The notes below the pieces were generated by a model that worked only from the letters and a program-made list of their open reading frames with translations, made no database searches and was not told where the DNA came from. A stretch of DNA of 64,000 nt, from positions 13,077,430-13,141,429 of the forward strand of contig OZ025869.1 of NCBI GenBank assembly GCA_964019415.1. The letters run 5' to 3'. Position 1 is the stretch's first letter; each line of letters starts with the position of its first letter. This stretch comes from Ianthella basta (Eukaryota > Porifera > Demospongiae > Verongiida > Ianthellidae). A program made the translations under genes and the position numbers. Shown one piece after another: positions 53,746 through 64,000 of the stretch.

Positions 53746-56700
53746 CACACACTCACACACACACACATTCACATGCACACAACACACACACGCACACACA
53801 CACACACACATGCACACACGCACACACACACGCGCGTGCGCGCACACGCACACACACACACGCACACGCACACGCACACAACACACACACTCACACACAC
53901 ACAAATTCACACGCACACAACACACGCACACACGCACACGCACACAACACACACACACACACACACATTCATACGCACACACACACGCGCGCGCACGCGC
54001 ACACACACGCACACACACACACACACACACACGCACACACATGAAAATTGTGATTCACCCATCCACAATCATTCCTTCTGTAACACACCGAACTGTACAA
54101 TCATCCATGTATCTACCACCCACTCCTGACAAGCAATGGCAAAAGCCAAATAGCTATGTGCAGTCGTGGAAGCCAAATCAAAGATCACACTACATAGAAA
54201 GTTATCGAAAAGTAGTGCCAAAAGGTTCACAGTCTATAGCAACAGGAATTGGCACATACTACGTATTGGTCATCTATTGTGCTATTACTCAAGCTCCCAT
54301 CACAGAGTACAAACTGTGAATATGCAAACACGTTGGACTAATTGCCATTCTAAGCAAACTCAGAATTTCACACGGCCACTGCAACATTACCTGTACCTTT
54401 GAATGGTAAAGAACAATGAAGAACTTCCTGATTAGGCTTCCACAAAGACACAAGCAAAAAGGAAAATGTGAAGATCATTAGTAATGAATGTGTTTAGCCT
54501 CACTTGTACTTGCCCCTGAGTCTCTGCCGATAGGGCTTTGCTCTCCACAGCATTGAGCCTCTCCTCATAGCTCCTTAACTACAAGAGAAAGTGACAAGAA
54601 ACCAAAGAAAATAGTTGACAGCTGACGTATGGCAATGACGTTCAGAAACATTGCAGTGCTATCATGGCTTACCTGTACTTGCATTTGAGCTATCAACTCA
54701 TCTTTTGTCTTCATCTTTAAGTCAAATGTCTCCTACATATGAAGGGAGACAACGAAGGTACACACATGTGCGTTGCAGTGCTAAGCAACAAGCATCAGCA
54801 TAGTTGGACTGTTGAACACAGCCACATGCAAACAAATCTAAAGGAGTGGAGCTGCAACATCCATTATGAACGCTGGATATCGCCAGATTTACATATTCAA
54901 ACTTCTGACTTTACGGGCCAATGCAGCAAATTTAAAACTGTCCACACAAAACATGCATTTGTACCCTCACACTGACCTTTGCACGATCCAGCTCTTTCAC
55001 TGCTTCTTCCAACTGCTCCTGATTGTGTTGATGAGCAGTCTATCAGACAATGGGCTTGATTGAAGTTGTGCAATATAAAATCCTAGAATCATGGTGAGTA
55101 CTCTGTAATTCTCTTACTCGCAGCCTGTTGCACTCATTGTGTAGCCTTTGACAATCATCCTCTGCTCGACTGACTTGCTCTTCAGCTTGTTGTTGTGAAA
55201 TCTGCATTTTGGATAATGCAATCACCTATGATTACTGAAACAATTGCAATAAGTTGTCTCCAATTTCAATGTAAACACTGCATTCATGCTATCAGAAAAC
55301 ACTAAAATATAAAACAAGCAGAATTAATGGAATATCACTGTTGTCATGGGAGACAGAGTGGAGCTTGATGGAATGACTATTGCTGCTGTGTGTCTAAGTG
55401 CTCGGTAATGTATATACACCAAAACAAGGCAGTGTGCCATACCATGACACGTTGGTAAGTTTTAAAGGAGTAAAATTGCAAGTAACCAAGACCACGAAAA
55501 TGTCTCATGGAATGAAAAAGCTGCCAATCAAAATTTCAATGACTAAGGTATGTTGGATCACATACATACACACTGACCTGTACGTGATCCAGCTCAAATT
55601 GAATAACTCGCTTCTCCTCAGCTGCTTCTCTCAAGTGCTCTTCAGACATTTGCAAATCAGCCTAAGGGAATGGAACAGAAACGCATCATCCTTACAATAT
55701 TCATGCATTATTCATATTTACTAAGAATTCCCAGTTCATGCTCTTTCATTTCAATGACCTCTTTTTGCAGTCTCTGAGTTTCAACCTCTGCTAGTCTGGC
55801 ATGTTCTTCCCTTTTGTGCTCAGAGATCTAAGAAATTTAAACAGTCCCAATAAATCTTAGAACCTTGCCACAGCATTTTAGTACATACACCAAAACGCAT
55901 AGGTATACCAACACGCACACAATTACACACACATATATATATATACGTACATGTACAAACAAACACATACACACGGACACAGACAGACATATGCATACAC
56001 CAATACCGTGAACACGCACACATGAAACACACACACACGTACACACATGCACACTCCCCCCCCCCCCACACACACATAAATGCAGACAAAATATACGTAC
56101 GTAATCTGAAAGGTTGGTTTAATACAGTAGGCCACTCACTTTAGCCTTAGCCTTCTTTAATTTTCAAGATGTTATCTGTTTCTAATCCATCATTTAGCTT
56201 TGCCACACCCACTCCCTTCATCTCCTCCCACTTGGCTAGAATCTCTCTATAGTCTATTATATATACCCCATATATGCCTAGCAATGTGTAAACACAACTT
56301 GCAATCAATCAGCAGGCTCAAATGTGGCACATACCAATGAGGCGGTGCAGGATGGTGTGTATAGAGAGTACCATTCTTCTAGCATATTTCTGTGCAAAAT
56401 TTCCACAACCAAAGGGAAAGGCGTTCGTGATAGTCAGTCAGCAAGAAATCATCGGGAGCCTTGTCTTCCAGAAACATGCAGGCATTCCTATCCTTAGCGC
56501 AGTTTTAGAACAGGCACACACACACATGTGTATCAGCAGCAGTGGTGGCCAGAATGAAACCTATGCTAACTAACTCTTTGAAGTCATCTTCCATGTCAAA
56601 TCAAATCGTTTGCTTGATGGTATATAGGACCTGGTTATCTTTGTCACCGGAGGATTTCAAATGTGTGCACTTAGCCATAGCGGGTGGAAGACTGCGAATG

Positions 56701-58071
56701 CTGCAACTGTAGGCTTAAAGCGAGCTAAAGGTTCCAAAGTATTATGCATTCATAGGGCGATTAATTTTGCGATAAACCACTTACTACATGCTCTCAATGG
56801 AGTATTGCGTACTTTACTGCTTTGCACTCTTGGGTCTCATGCAGTAAACGCAATAAGCCATTGAGAGCATGTAGTAACTGGTACACACGTACTCACAAGG
56901 TGTATAGCATTAATACTAGCTTATAATTAGTGGCAGATAACAGATTACACAATCATGCTATACAGTACAGTATCTGCATGAATTCAAAGGCTAAAAAATG
57001 GACTTCAACACATAATCTCATTGAGCAGCAGAAAACCATTTGGATTAGTCTGGCCTGCTAGCCCCTACTTAACTGCATGCCATGAATATGCATGGTTGAG
57101 AAAGTATAGTCTAGCAGGAATGTAAATTACACACCAGTTGTCAACAATTAGCTTTCGACCGCCAATGTCACACCAGCAATTATTAAATCAATCAGGCACT
57201 TATTCTTTGTCGAAGCGAGGAAGAGCACAACTATATGGAGAGCAGGAACACAGTGTAGATTGGACGTAAGATAGCCTGTGGAGCCTGTCGACCTCTAGGA
57301 CAGCCTTTGTGATGGCATCATCCCTGAGAATGAGAATCAGTGCCTGTGGAAAAGTGCAATTTCCATGACACCAAAGTACTCATTCTTCCATTAGTCTCAC
57401 GCAGTGGACCACTTTTCTGCTTCGATTTTTGTATGCTGACATCATCGGGAAAGTGGTCAGCTGTGTGAGATTACTCTCCCATAGTCTCACCTCAGGTCCT
57501 GCTGCCATAATCCGTTCTTTCAGTACCATATTCTCCCTCTCCAGTTGTTCTTTCTGTGACTGCAGCTCCGCGTAGGAAGTGACAAGTTGTTGATATTCTG
57601 AAGAAATGCTTTGGTAGTTGTCCTCCACTGCCTAAAAAGAAGTAACAAAATACTTATGTGTACAAACTTAGAAACTACAAATCAATTTGCCACGTGAAAA
57701 GCTATTAGTGCTGTCCCTACGTACATCATGTTGCCTCTGACTTTCTATAATCTCTTCTCTCAATCTCTCTATGCGCTCAGTATCATCATGACTCTTCACT
57801 GAGACCATCACCACCTTTGAGAGGTCTTCAACAAGACTGGCAGCTGCTGTCCTCTTTGAATCTGCCTCATGATACAAACGCTTGTAGGTCTCAGCATCCT
57901 TCAATGCCTTCTTGTAGGAAGCGTCAGTGGTCTTCTGAGTTTCGATGTCTTTCTCATGGCTCTGTAAAGGCTTCATCTCAGCATTCTCTTTAGCAACTTG
58001 ATTGTGCATTGACTGAAGGAAAAAATTCAAATGCACACAAGTATACACACACTCGCGTGCTCCGACACACA

Positions 58072-58109
<38 letters not shown>

Positions 58110-60383
58110 CACTGACACACAGAATGCACTGTATGTGACTTCCCTGTACACAAATGGTGACAAAGAAATTATTCCCTCGTTGTCGGAAGTTTGCAGAGCC
58201 ATTGCATGCACTCTCGAAAGTGTAACAAAGCAACTTACATAACTGTGACTAACATAATACAATGATACAATATGTCTGACAGTGTAAGATGTTAGTACGA
58301 ATCTTCCTCTGTGGTCACCACAAACAGTACAGTTGTATCAACCTGTTGAAGCAATCAGCCTCCCCTTGCCTATGAATGCAACACTGTGTAATAACACAGG
58401 CTATTAGACAATTACATGTACAGTTATAGCAGCGGCACAGCAATCAGTTCAAGGGGTCCCACAAACAAACGATCTGCACTGGTACAGCCCCAACCTAAGA
58501 GAATGCTTAAGAATCAGTGATAAATTTAACTTCGAAAGTTTTCTACTTCACTTAAAATTGCTCATCTTTATTCCCATGTGCAGGTGGAGTAGAAAGCTTT
58601 CCACATGCAAAGCAAACAATGGCAACATACACCAAATACACATGCATACATACACCCACACAACACATGCACAAATGCACGAACACAAACACACACACAC
58701 ACGCCAGATTACCTGAACATCCACTAAACCAGCAGATTCACTCCGCTCCTTACTTTCAAGCGCAGATTGCAAAGATTGAAGTTTGGAACATACATCTTCC
58801 ATATCGTGTTCTAAGGTCTATGGAAAATGAAGAAAATGGTGATCATCAAACTAGGCCCAGTGTGTATATAGAAACATTAACTGGCAGAAAGTACAAACCT
58901 CAGTCTTCTGCATTAACCAAAGGATATCATCATCCTTTTTCTTCACAATAATGGCCACTTCCTCCTTCAGATCATTCATCTCTTGTTCACGCTTACTGTA
59001 ATGCACTTTCTTCTTCTTTGAATTTTCCTTCTACAATAATTATTTAATTAAGATACAAGCAGTTAAATCTTGCACAACGTTGGTCATTGTGTGGCTGTGC
59101 AGCAAGCCAAGTATGGAGTTCCCGAATTCGCATTGTTTTGCTTTTACGGCTCATTCTTGCTCTGCTTTCAGAATGTACTCAATCGAAGTCGCAGTACGTC
59201 CAATGACGTCCTTCAAGTGAGGTAACATCATGTCCTTCAAAATAGGTATTTCGGGTTTAAACCTCGTGGAGTGCCAGGGTGCCCCTGAACTCGAACTACT
59301 TGCTAGAAACTTCCCCGTGTATGTTAAATAGTTCAGACACGTATAGTTGGGGATGCAGCATTGCTGATGGCCTGAAAGATACATCACAATGCCATTTACT
59401 GTTGGGGTTGCAAGAGTTTCAAGTCTCCAGACCAGGAAGTCATCCAATGAAAACACCCCTACCAAACTGTCAAAATGGTTTGCTGATTGTTTGATCCACA
59501 TATATAACATTCTGCATGAATGAATGTTCCATTCCATTTGCAAAAAGACAGAAAAATATTATACGCGCATGAAGCCATACGCATACCTAAATCTGAAAAC
59601 AATATAGGGGTGCCTTCAGCACCCCAAAAAGGCTGACGGCATACAGCAATCAGCAAACCTGATTGGCCACAATAAGACCAGATCAGGGGGGTCTGGTGTG
59701 CACACTACACAACATGTTTGCTGGTACTCAAAATGAGATTAGAGTGAGAAAGGCATGCATCTGACTCTACCTAGCAGTTTAACGGCTATACTGCATGCTT
59801 TTGCTGTTTTGGCCCTTTCAGGATTTGCCCTATTAATATATTAGGAACCCTAAACAACCTGTACTATTACCCATTTATGTAAACGACGTGCTACCACACT
59901 CTATCATATACGAAACATTGGAATATTGTACGTAAGTGGTAGTAGTATTGTAAGTGGTATATATATGGATGGTGTGGTTATGTATGGATATAGATAGGTA
60001 TGGATATAGATGGTGTGGGTTAAGTAGGGGCGAACGACTTTGTAAGAACTGTGAAAATGGTGAAGTGGAAGATGTCAAGCACTTTATGTGCCGGTGTGTA
60101 TTTGTAGCAGAAGAGAGGAGAGAAATGGCAAGGCTGATGAATGAGATAGTGGTGGGATGGGAGAGCATGAAGGACGACGGGAGGGTGATATGGGTATTGG
60201 AGGAGGCATGCAGAGATGGAAGAGTGCGGAAGGCGCTGCAGAGGATGTGGCAGAAAAGGACAAGCTTCCCTTAAAGAACTATGCCCTTTGTGATTCTTCT
60301 GACACTTTGTTACAATCAATTATATTATAGTGCTGCATGGGGCTGACACCCTAGTGTTTGTATTATACAGCACGGTGCACTTA

Positions 60384-60435
<52 letters not shown>

Positions 60436-62637
60436 TAATAGAAATACTGACCTGTACTGGAGTCGTCTCCATTCTCATCCTACCAGAAGATGTCCCTGTG
60501 TGGTGCATGGATGTACAAGGCATTATTGATTCTGCCACATCCAATGATTATATAGAAATAATAAAATTTTTCTACAAAACTGTAAGGATGTAGGGATGGC
60601 ATAAAAAGGCAGAAACAAGTAAAGGCTGTTACACAGTGGAGCATTAACCATGGTCCCTACATACAAGAATGTTGCAACTTATAGTCTTACACCCTTGAAT
60701 GTAGGGACGATGGTTAATGCTCCACTGTGTAACAGCCTTAACTTGTTTCTGTCTTTTTATGCCATCCCTACATCCTTACAATTTTTATAGAAAATTTTTA
60801 TTATTTCTAGTTTCTGTACTTTTATAGTGGGCAGCTAAGCTGAAGCAACACACATAGTCTCAGCATAGGTGCTGGCATTATACCTCATTTCTGTAATCCT
60901 GGAGCTCAAGGTGTGGGCTAGTACCTAGGTTCCGCGTTAACCCAGCGAGGAACGGCGACCAGAAGCCAACCGTGGTGGGGAAATGCACGACCGCGCGAAA
61001 GTCCTTCAAACGGCGCACGAGGTAACTGCTGCAGCTGCTAACAATGGCACCAGTCACTCCGGTTTAATTACGTAATTTGAAAATGGCGCCCGTCCCACTT
61101 GGCCAAGCAACACGGCAGGAGTCGTGGCAAGCGCTGTCTTCCGCACTTACTCGCGCGGCCTTCTAACCTACAAAGGAATGTAGCCAGCCAATAGTGGTGC
61201 GAGAAATATTTTCCTGGTCCCTCTGGCTCGTGCGCTACGGCTGTCAAAGAAGAAGAAGAATAAGAAGACGAAATGTGGGAAATGTTGAGGGCGATATCTA
61301 CGTGTAGGCGCACCTTCGCTGTGAAGTAAGATTAGTTATGTGCACTGTTCAGTCCCCGCTTCGTCATGGTAAGCTTCGTTTGCCGGTTTTCGGTCCTCTA
61401 CAGGAGTAGCGCGACTTTTCGTTTGTATTACAGCATACAAAACAACCACTGCCATCCCTACATATATAGACAGCACTATACCGTGCTGTCGGATAGTGCC
61501 AACAGCCCACATCATAAAGGATACCTTTGATGCAATCAATACCAAAATGGCAAACTGTTTCTGAAACATTCACACTTAGCTACACATGCCTAAGTACTGA
61601 AATGTACACAACAGACAATATTCAGTCCAGGTTCACCATGCAGCTGGCAACTATGCACATGCACATGGTTTCAAGTGTATGAAGCCACACAGAACTATGC
61701 TGCAACAAAGTGTCTATATAGAGAGGTGCACAGACAGCATGGCCACCACACAATGCATGGGCTGCAATGAGTTATTGCGGGCACTACACAAACCAGCTAG
61801 GATTAGTTTGCTAGGTGTTATCATGACACTGTAAACTTGCATGGCTATTACTGAAAATTGCATTATTCTATACATATGTACATATACACAAGTACAGTAT
61901 AATCTACTCCCAAAATTGTCCATACAATTACAAGAGCATCTTGATATTTACAAAATGCTTACTTGCTCTTTTCCCAGACTTGTCCTTCTGCATTTTATCC
62001 ATGTCAGCATAGAGTTTAGCCACCAAGTCAGCGTAACCACACTCACGGGTCTGCAGTATCTCCAATGCTTTCAGTATGGCACTGCCATCTTTTGTCACTA
62101 AAGTGTCCACCAGTATATCTCTCTGCTGTACACTATTGCATTACAAGGTAAGAGCACACATGACCTTAGCACAGTCTCAGAATAACACATTGTACTTGTA
62201 TACATATAAACTACCATGCCGCTAAGGTGGATTATTGCAATTGTCCATGAATATGAGTTCATTAGGCTTCTTAGAATGGTTTCAAAATGCACCATTTGCC
62301 AACACGCCTGCAAGAACATGAAAGGGCTAACAGGTTGACAAGTACTAGAAATTGGATAATTTTAAGAATAAGGGGCAATGTGCTTTCCAAACTCAGTCTG
62401 TTGGGAAAGTGAAAATGGACCACTGCTAGAATCACTTGATCATTAGAAAACACTCAAAGTGGTCGAACTGCTGAAATAAGATTGGCGTGTGCTCAAGATG
62501 TACTCTAACATACGTATATCAAAAGGGGGCCATAAGATAGTGGTAGAGTGAGAGCACTTGATGAAAATTTCAAATGTTAATTGTCTCTATTCATATTTAC
62601 TCTCACACATGCACACACACACACACACATTTGTGCA

Positions 62638-62721
<84 letters not shown>

Positions 62722-63159
62722 TATATGGCTATTACAACCCCATGCACTGAGCTAGCTAGCTGTGCCACCCAGCGGAGTAGCATGATATAATGTAGGTATA
62801 TATATCTCTCCAGGCACCACATGCCCATCTGACGACGCACGGGCTGCATGCACACTGAACAGCTCAGCCTCACTTACATGGTGCCGCTCATAGTGATCAA
62901 GGACCGTTCCTCTTCGCTAATGATTTTCTCGCACACCAGTTCTGTTAAGAGCGTGGGAATTGGAAGACGCTTGATGAGTGTGCCTCTGGAGTTCCTGATC
63001 GCCTCTCGCACATCTTCTTCGGGGTAGTATCTTTCTACAGTGCGAAAGTAGGTCATATAGCTAACTAGCTACGTATATACGTAAGTGCACGTGGTTGGCA
63101 AGCAAAGCTTTTAAGGAAGGTTCAAAGTCTCTTCATTGGCAACTATATTTACCAGCCAT
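52132..63159 (-). CDS. Gene A: CARD, long coiled coil, three C2HC zinc fingers
   Basis: Exons are 63159-63153, 63034-62878, 62120-61963, 60495-60452, 59030-58899, 58817-58713, 58012-57725, 57631-57491, (55827-~55725 uncertain), 55661-55578, 55225-55118, 55039-54977, 54732-54673, 54578-54504, 53355-53092 and 52761-52132, giving about 771 residues without the uncertain exon. A 7-nt first coding exon (ATGGCTG) joins a CARD-like domain (residues ~8-97: VREAIRNSRGTLIKRL, IISEEERSLI, LVTKDGSAILKALEIL). A long coiled coil fills ~130-470. An acidic Ser/Thr-rich linker precedes three fingers in the last exon: CAQCGQVF, CEKCGKTF and CKCGKTF, each followed by His and Cys ligands, of a UBZ/NEMO-like type. 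The design recalls CARD-coiled-coil adaptors such as CARD9/CARD11 but with zinc fingers at the end. Exon 55827 would break the frame with its only visible donor and may be skipped. Function is inferred from domains. Confidence 0.77.
53614..54042. repeat. Very long compound CA/CG microsatellite (~430 bp)
   Basis: CA units with CACG, CGCG and CAAC interruptions, in a gene A intron just upstream of exon 53355-53092 in transcript sense. Long open frames on both strands (Thr-His or Cys-Val repeats) are artefacts of the repeat. Confidence 0.95.
56777..56881. repeat. Foldback element in a gene A intron
   Basis: CCACTTACTACATGCTCTCAATGG is mirrored by CCATTGAGAGCATGTAGTAACTGG around a ~55-bp centre containing further complementary segments (TATTGCGTACTTTACTGC and GCAGTAAACGCAATA). 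Confidence 0.75.
58066..58107. repeat. (CA)n microsatellite
   Basis: CA run about 55 bp upstream (minus-strand sense) of gene A exon 58012-57725. Confidence 0.9.
59947..60434 (+). mobile_element. 3' fragment of a LINE-like retrotransposon with (AAT)n tail
   Basis: An open frame to a TAA at 60272-60274 contains RLCKNCENGEVEDVKHFMCRC. Its C-x2-C ... H-x3/4-C spacing and GEVED phrase match the zinc-binding C-terminus of LINE reverse transcriptases. About 110 bp of 3' UTR follows, then an (AAT)n run (60386-60434), a typical LINE 3' tail. The rest of the element is missing (5' truncation). It sits antisense in a gene A intron. The clade is not assigned. Confidence 0.65.
60386..60434 (+). repeat. 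(AAT)n trinucleotide repeat
   Basis: About 16 AAT units at the 3' end of the LINE fragment and only ~20 bp from the splice donor of gene A exon 60495-60452. Confidence 0.95.
60552..60810. repeat. Foldback element with ~115-bp arms
   Basis: TAGAAATAATAAAATTTTTC...TGTAAGGATGTAGGGATGGC at the left is mirrored at the right end, and the arms continue through GTTACACAGTGGAGCATTAACC and TGTAGGGAC. No ORF. It lies in a gene A intron. Confidence 0.85.
62602..62719. repeat. (CA)n microsatellite
   Basis: Long CA run with a short TTTGTGC interruption, in the gene A intron between the two CARD-coding exons. This is the same intron position as the CA run in gene B at 50095-50141. Confidence 0.95.
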
Positions 63160-64000
63160 TGTCCATGCGCTTGCGAAGAAGGTATGTGAACTCCACTCAG
63201 GCTTCTTCTCACACTAGAGATCGGGTGCAGGATTTCCTCGTTGGCTGGTGCCGCCCATGCGCCCACGCACCGAAAGTTGCATGCCGGGACTCTTGACCCT
63301 TGTCTCGTCCTCGGATGTAAACAACCGGACGGTAGCTAATATACCATGAATATACTTACTGGTTAGTGTGTCAACATGCGAGGTCACGGAAAGGTCAGAG
63401 CTAGCTATTATAGACTTCCCCCAATTGCCATTATTAGCTGTTGCTTATAATCATAGCTAAACCATTGATTGCTGCTAGCTATATAGCTTGCTATATGTAA
63501 TAAGAACCCGTCACAGAATTGGATCTTTCTCTTGGTGGTCTCTCTTGGTGGTCTCAGGCATCTGGCCAGCTGAGGGTGACTTTTGGCCATATAATAACCC
63601 AACAAGTATTTCGAGTTAAAAACTTCCAACTCAAAATATTAGCTCACTTCGGTCACTGCTCTGTCGCTCACCATAGGTAAGCATGACATATAATACAAGA
63701 ACATGGAATGAGGGAGGGAGCTCGAGGGAGAGAGAGAGAGATAAACATGCAACACACACACACATACACATGCACTCACACACACGCACACACATGCACA
63801 CACATGCACATGCATGCAGAGAAAGCTCCAGCACATACAGACACACAGCTGCTTACAGCATATCATTTTCAATGAGGATGTACAGCGGCAATATACAATA
63901 CTGTACAATAATGATAAAACACTTTACAATACATGTATAATTATTATATAATACCAAACAATTGCAGAAAAAGTGGGATGCTCTTCAGTTACATATAATA
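63160..64000. other. Upstream flank of gene A
   Basis: Presumed 5' UTR and promoter of gene A, with a moderately CpG-containing block at 63170-63340. A short interrupted CA tract (63750-63810) follows. No other gene is recognised before the window ends. Confidence 0.4.

Noticed and set aside
53493..54319. Long open frames of Thr-His or Cys-Val repeats on both strands
   Set aside because: They are produced by the CA microsatellite. The same occurs at 8922-9225, 14979-15476, 41364-41799, 48415-48935 and 62558-62873.
55725..55827. Additional coiled-coil exon of gene A
   Set aside because: The coding looks genuine, but the only visible donor (GTAAAT) leaves one extra base and a stop in the next exon. 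Listed as uncertain and left out of the length count.
61336..61569. Minus-strand ORF with a hydrophobic stretch suggesting a small membrane protein
   Set aside because: Lies in a gene A intron, has no recognised motif and no supporting splice or polyadenylation signals.

Overview
This is intron-rich animal nuclear DNA. It has GT-AG introns of about 50-1,500 bp, long CA microsatellites, many foldback elements and complete transposons. The gene content (CARD, UBAN and RIPK-like kinase modules) and the AT-rich runs built on TAGCTA/TGCATGCA fit a marine invertebrate, most likely a demosponge. No species is claimed. All introns were inferred by eye from splice signals and phase.

The dominant feature is a minus-strand tandem array of four signalling-type genes, read right to left. 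Gene A (63159-52132) and gene B (50937-45194) are paralogues that encode an N-terminal CARD, a coiled coil and C2HC zinc fingers. Gene C (44002-26593) encodes a protein of about 1,119 residues with long coiled coils, a NEMO/ABIN-type ubiquitin-binding UBAN motif, a proline-rich stretch and a C-terminal C2HC finger. Gene D (16753-5907) joins a complete RIPK/TKL-like kinase domain to a partial duplicate of gene C that includes its UBAN motif. By analogy these are CARD adaptors, ubiquitin-chain readers and a kinase, a parts list resembling NF-kB/innate-immune signalling.

On the plus strand at the left edge lie the end of an unidentified coding sequence (2-388), a divergent kinase gene with an HND catalytic loop (821-2833) and a six-exon gene (3943-5370). 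The last is a homologue of the second gene of the CACTA transposon described next.

Mobile DNA fills the gaps. A complete CACTA/EnSpm element (16872-25851, TAT target duplication, CACTGGAAAAAT ends) carries divergent transposase and accessory genes, a 111-bp subterminal tandem repeat and a run of nested foldback elements. The last intron of gene C holds a MULE-like terminal-inverted-repeat element (28132-34322), whose zinc-motif ORF is split by a young Ty3/gypsy retrotransposon (28533-33722, CTGGG duplication, LTRs differing at one noted site). In that retrotransposon integrase precedes reverse transcriptase, the Gmr1-type order. Gene D contains a 5'-truncated Penelope-like GIY-YIG element with a hammerhead-like motif and two copies of a ~600-bp repeat, one of which abuts a truncated exon of gene D. 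A LINE 3' fragment with an (AAT)n tail lies in gene A.

Every long dinucleotide microsatellite reads CA on the plus strand, so nearly all would be UG repeats in the introns of the minus-strand genes. I saw no tRNA, rRNA or CRISPR array.
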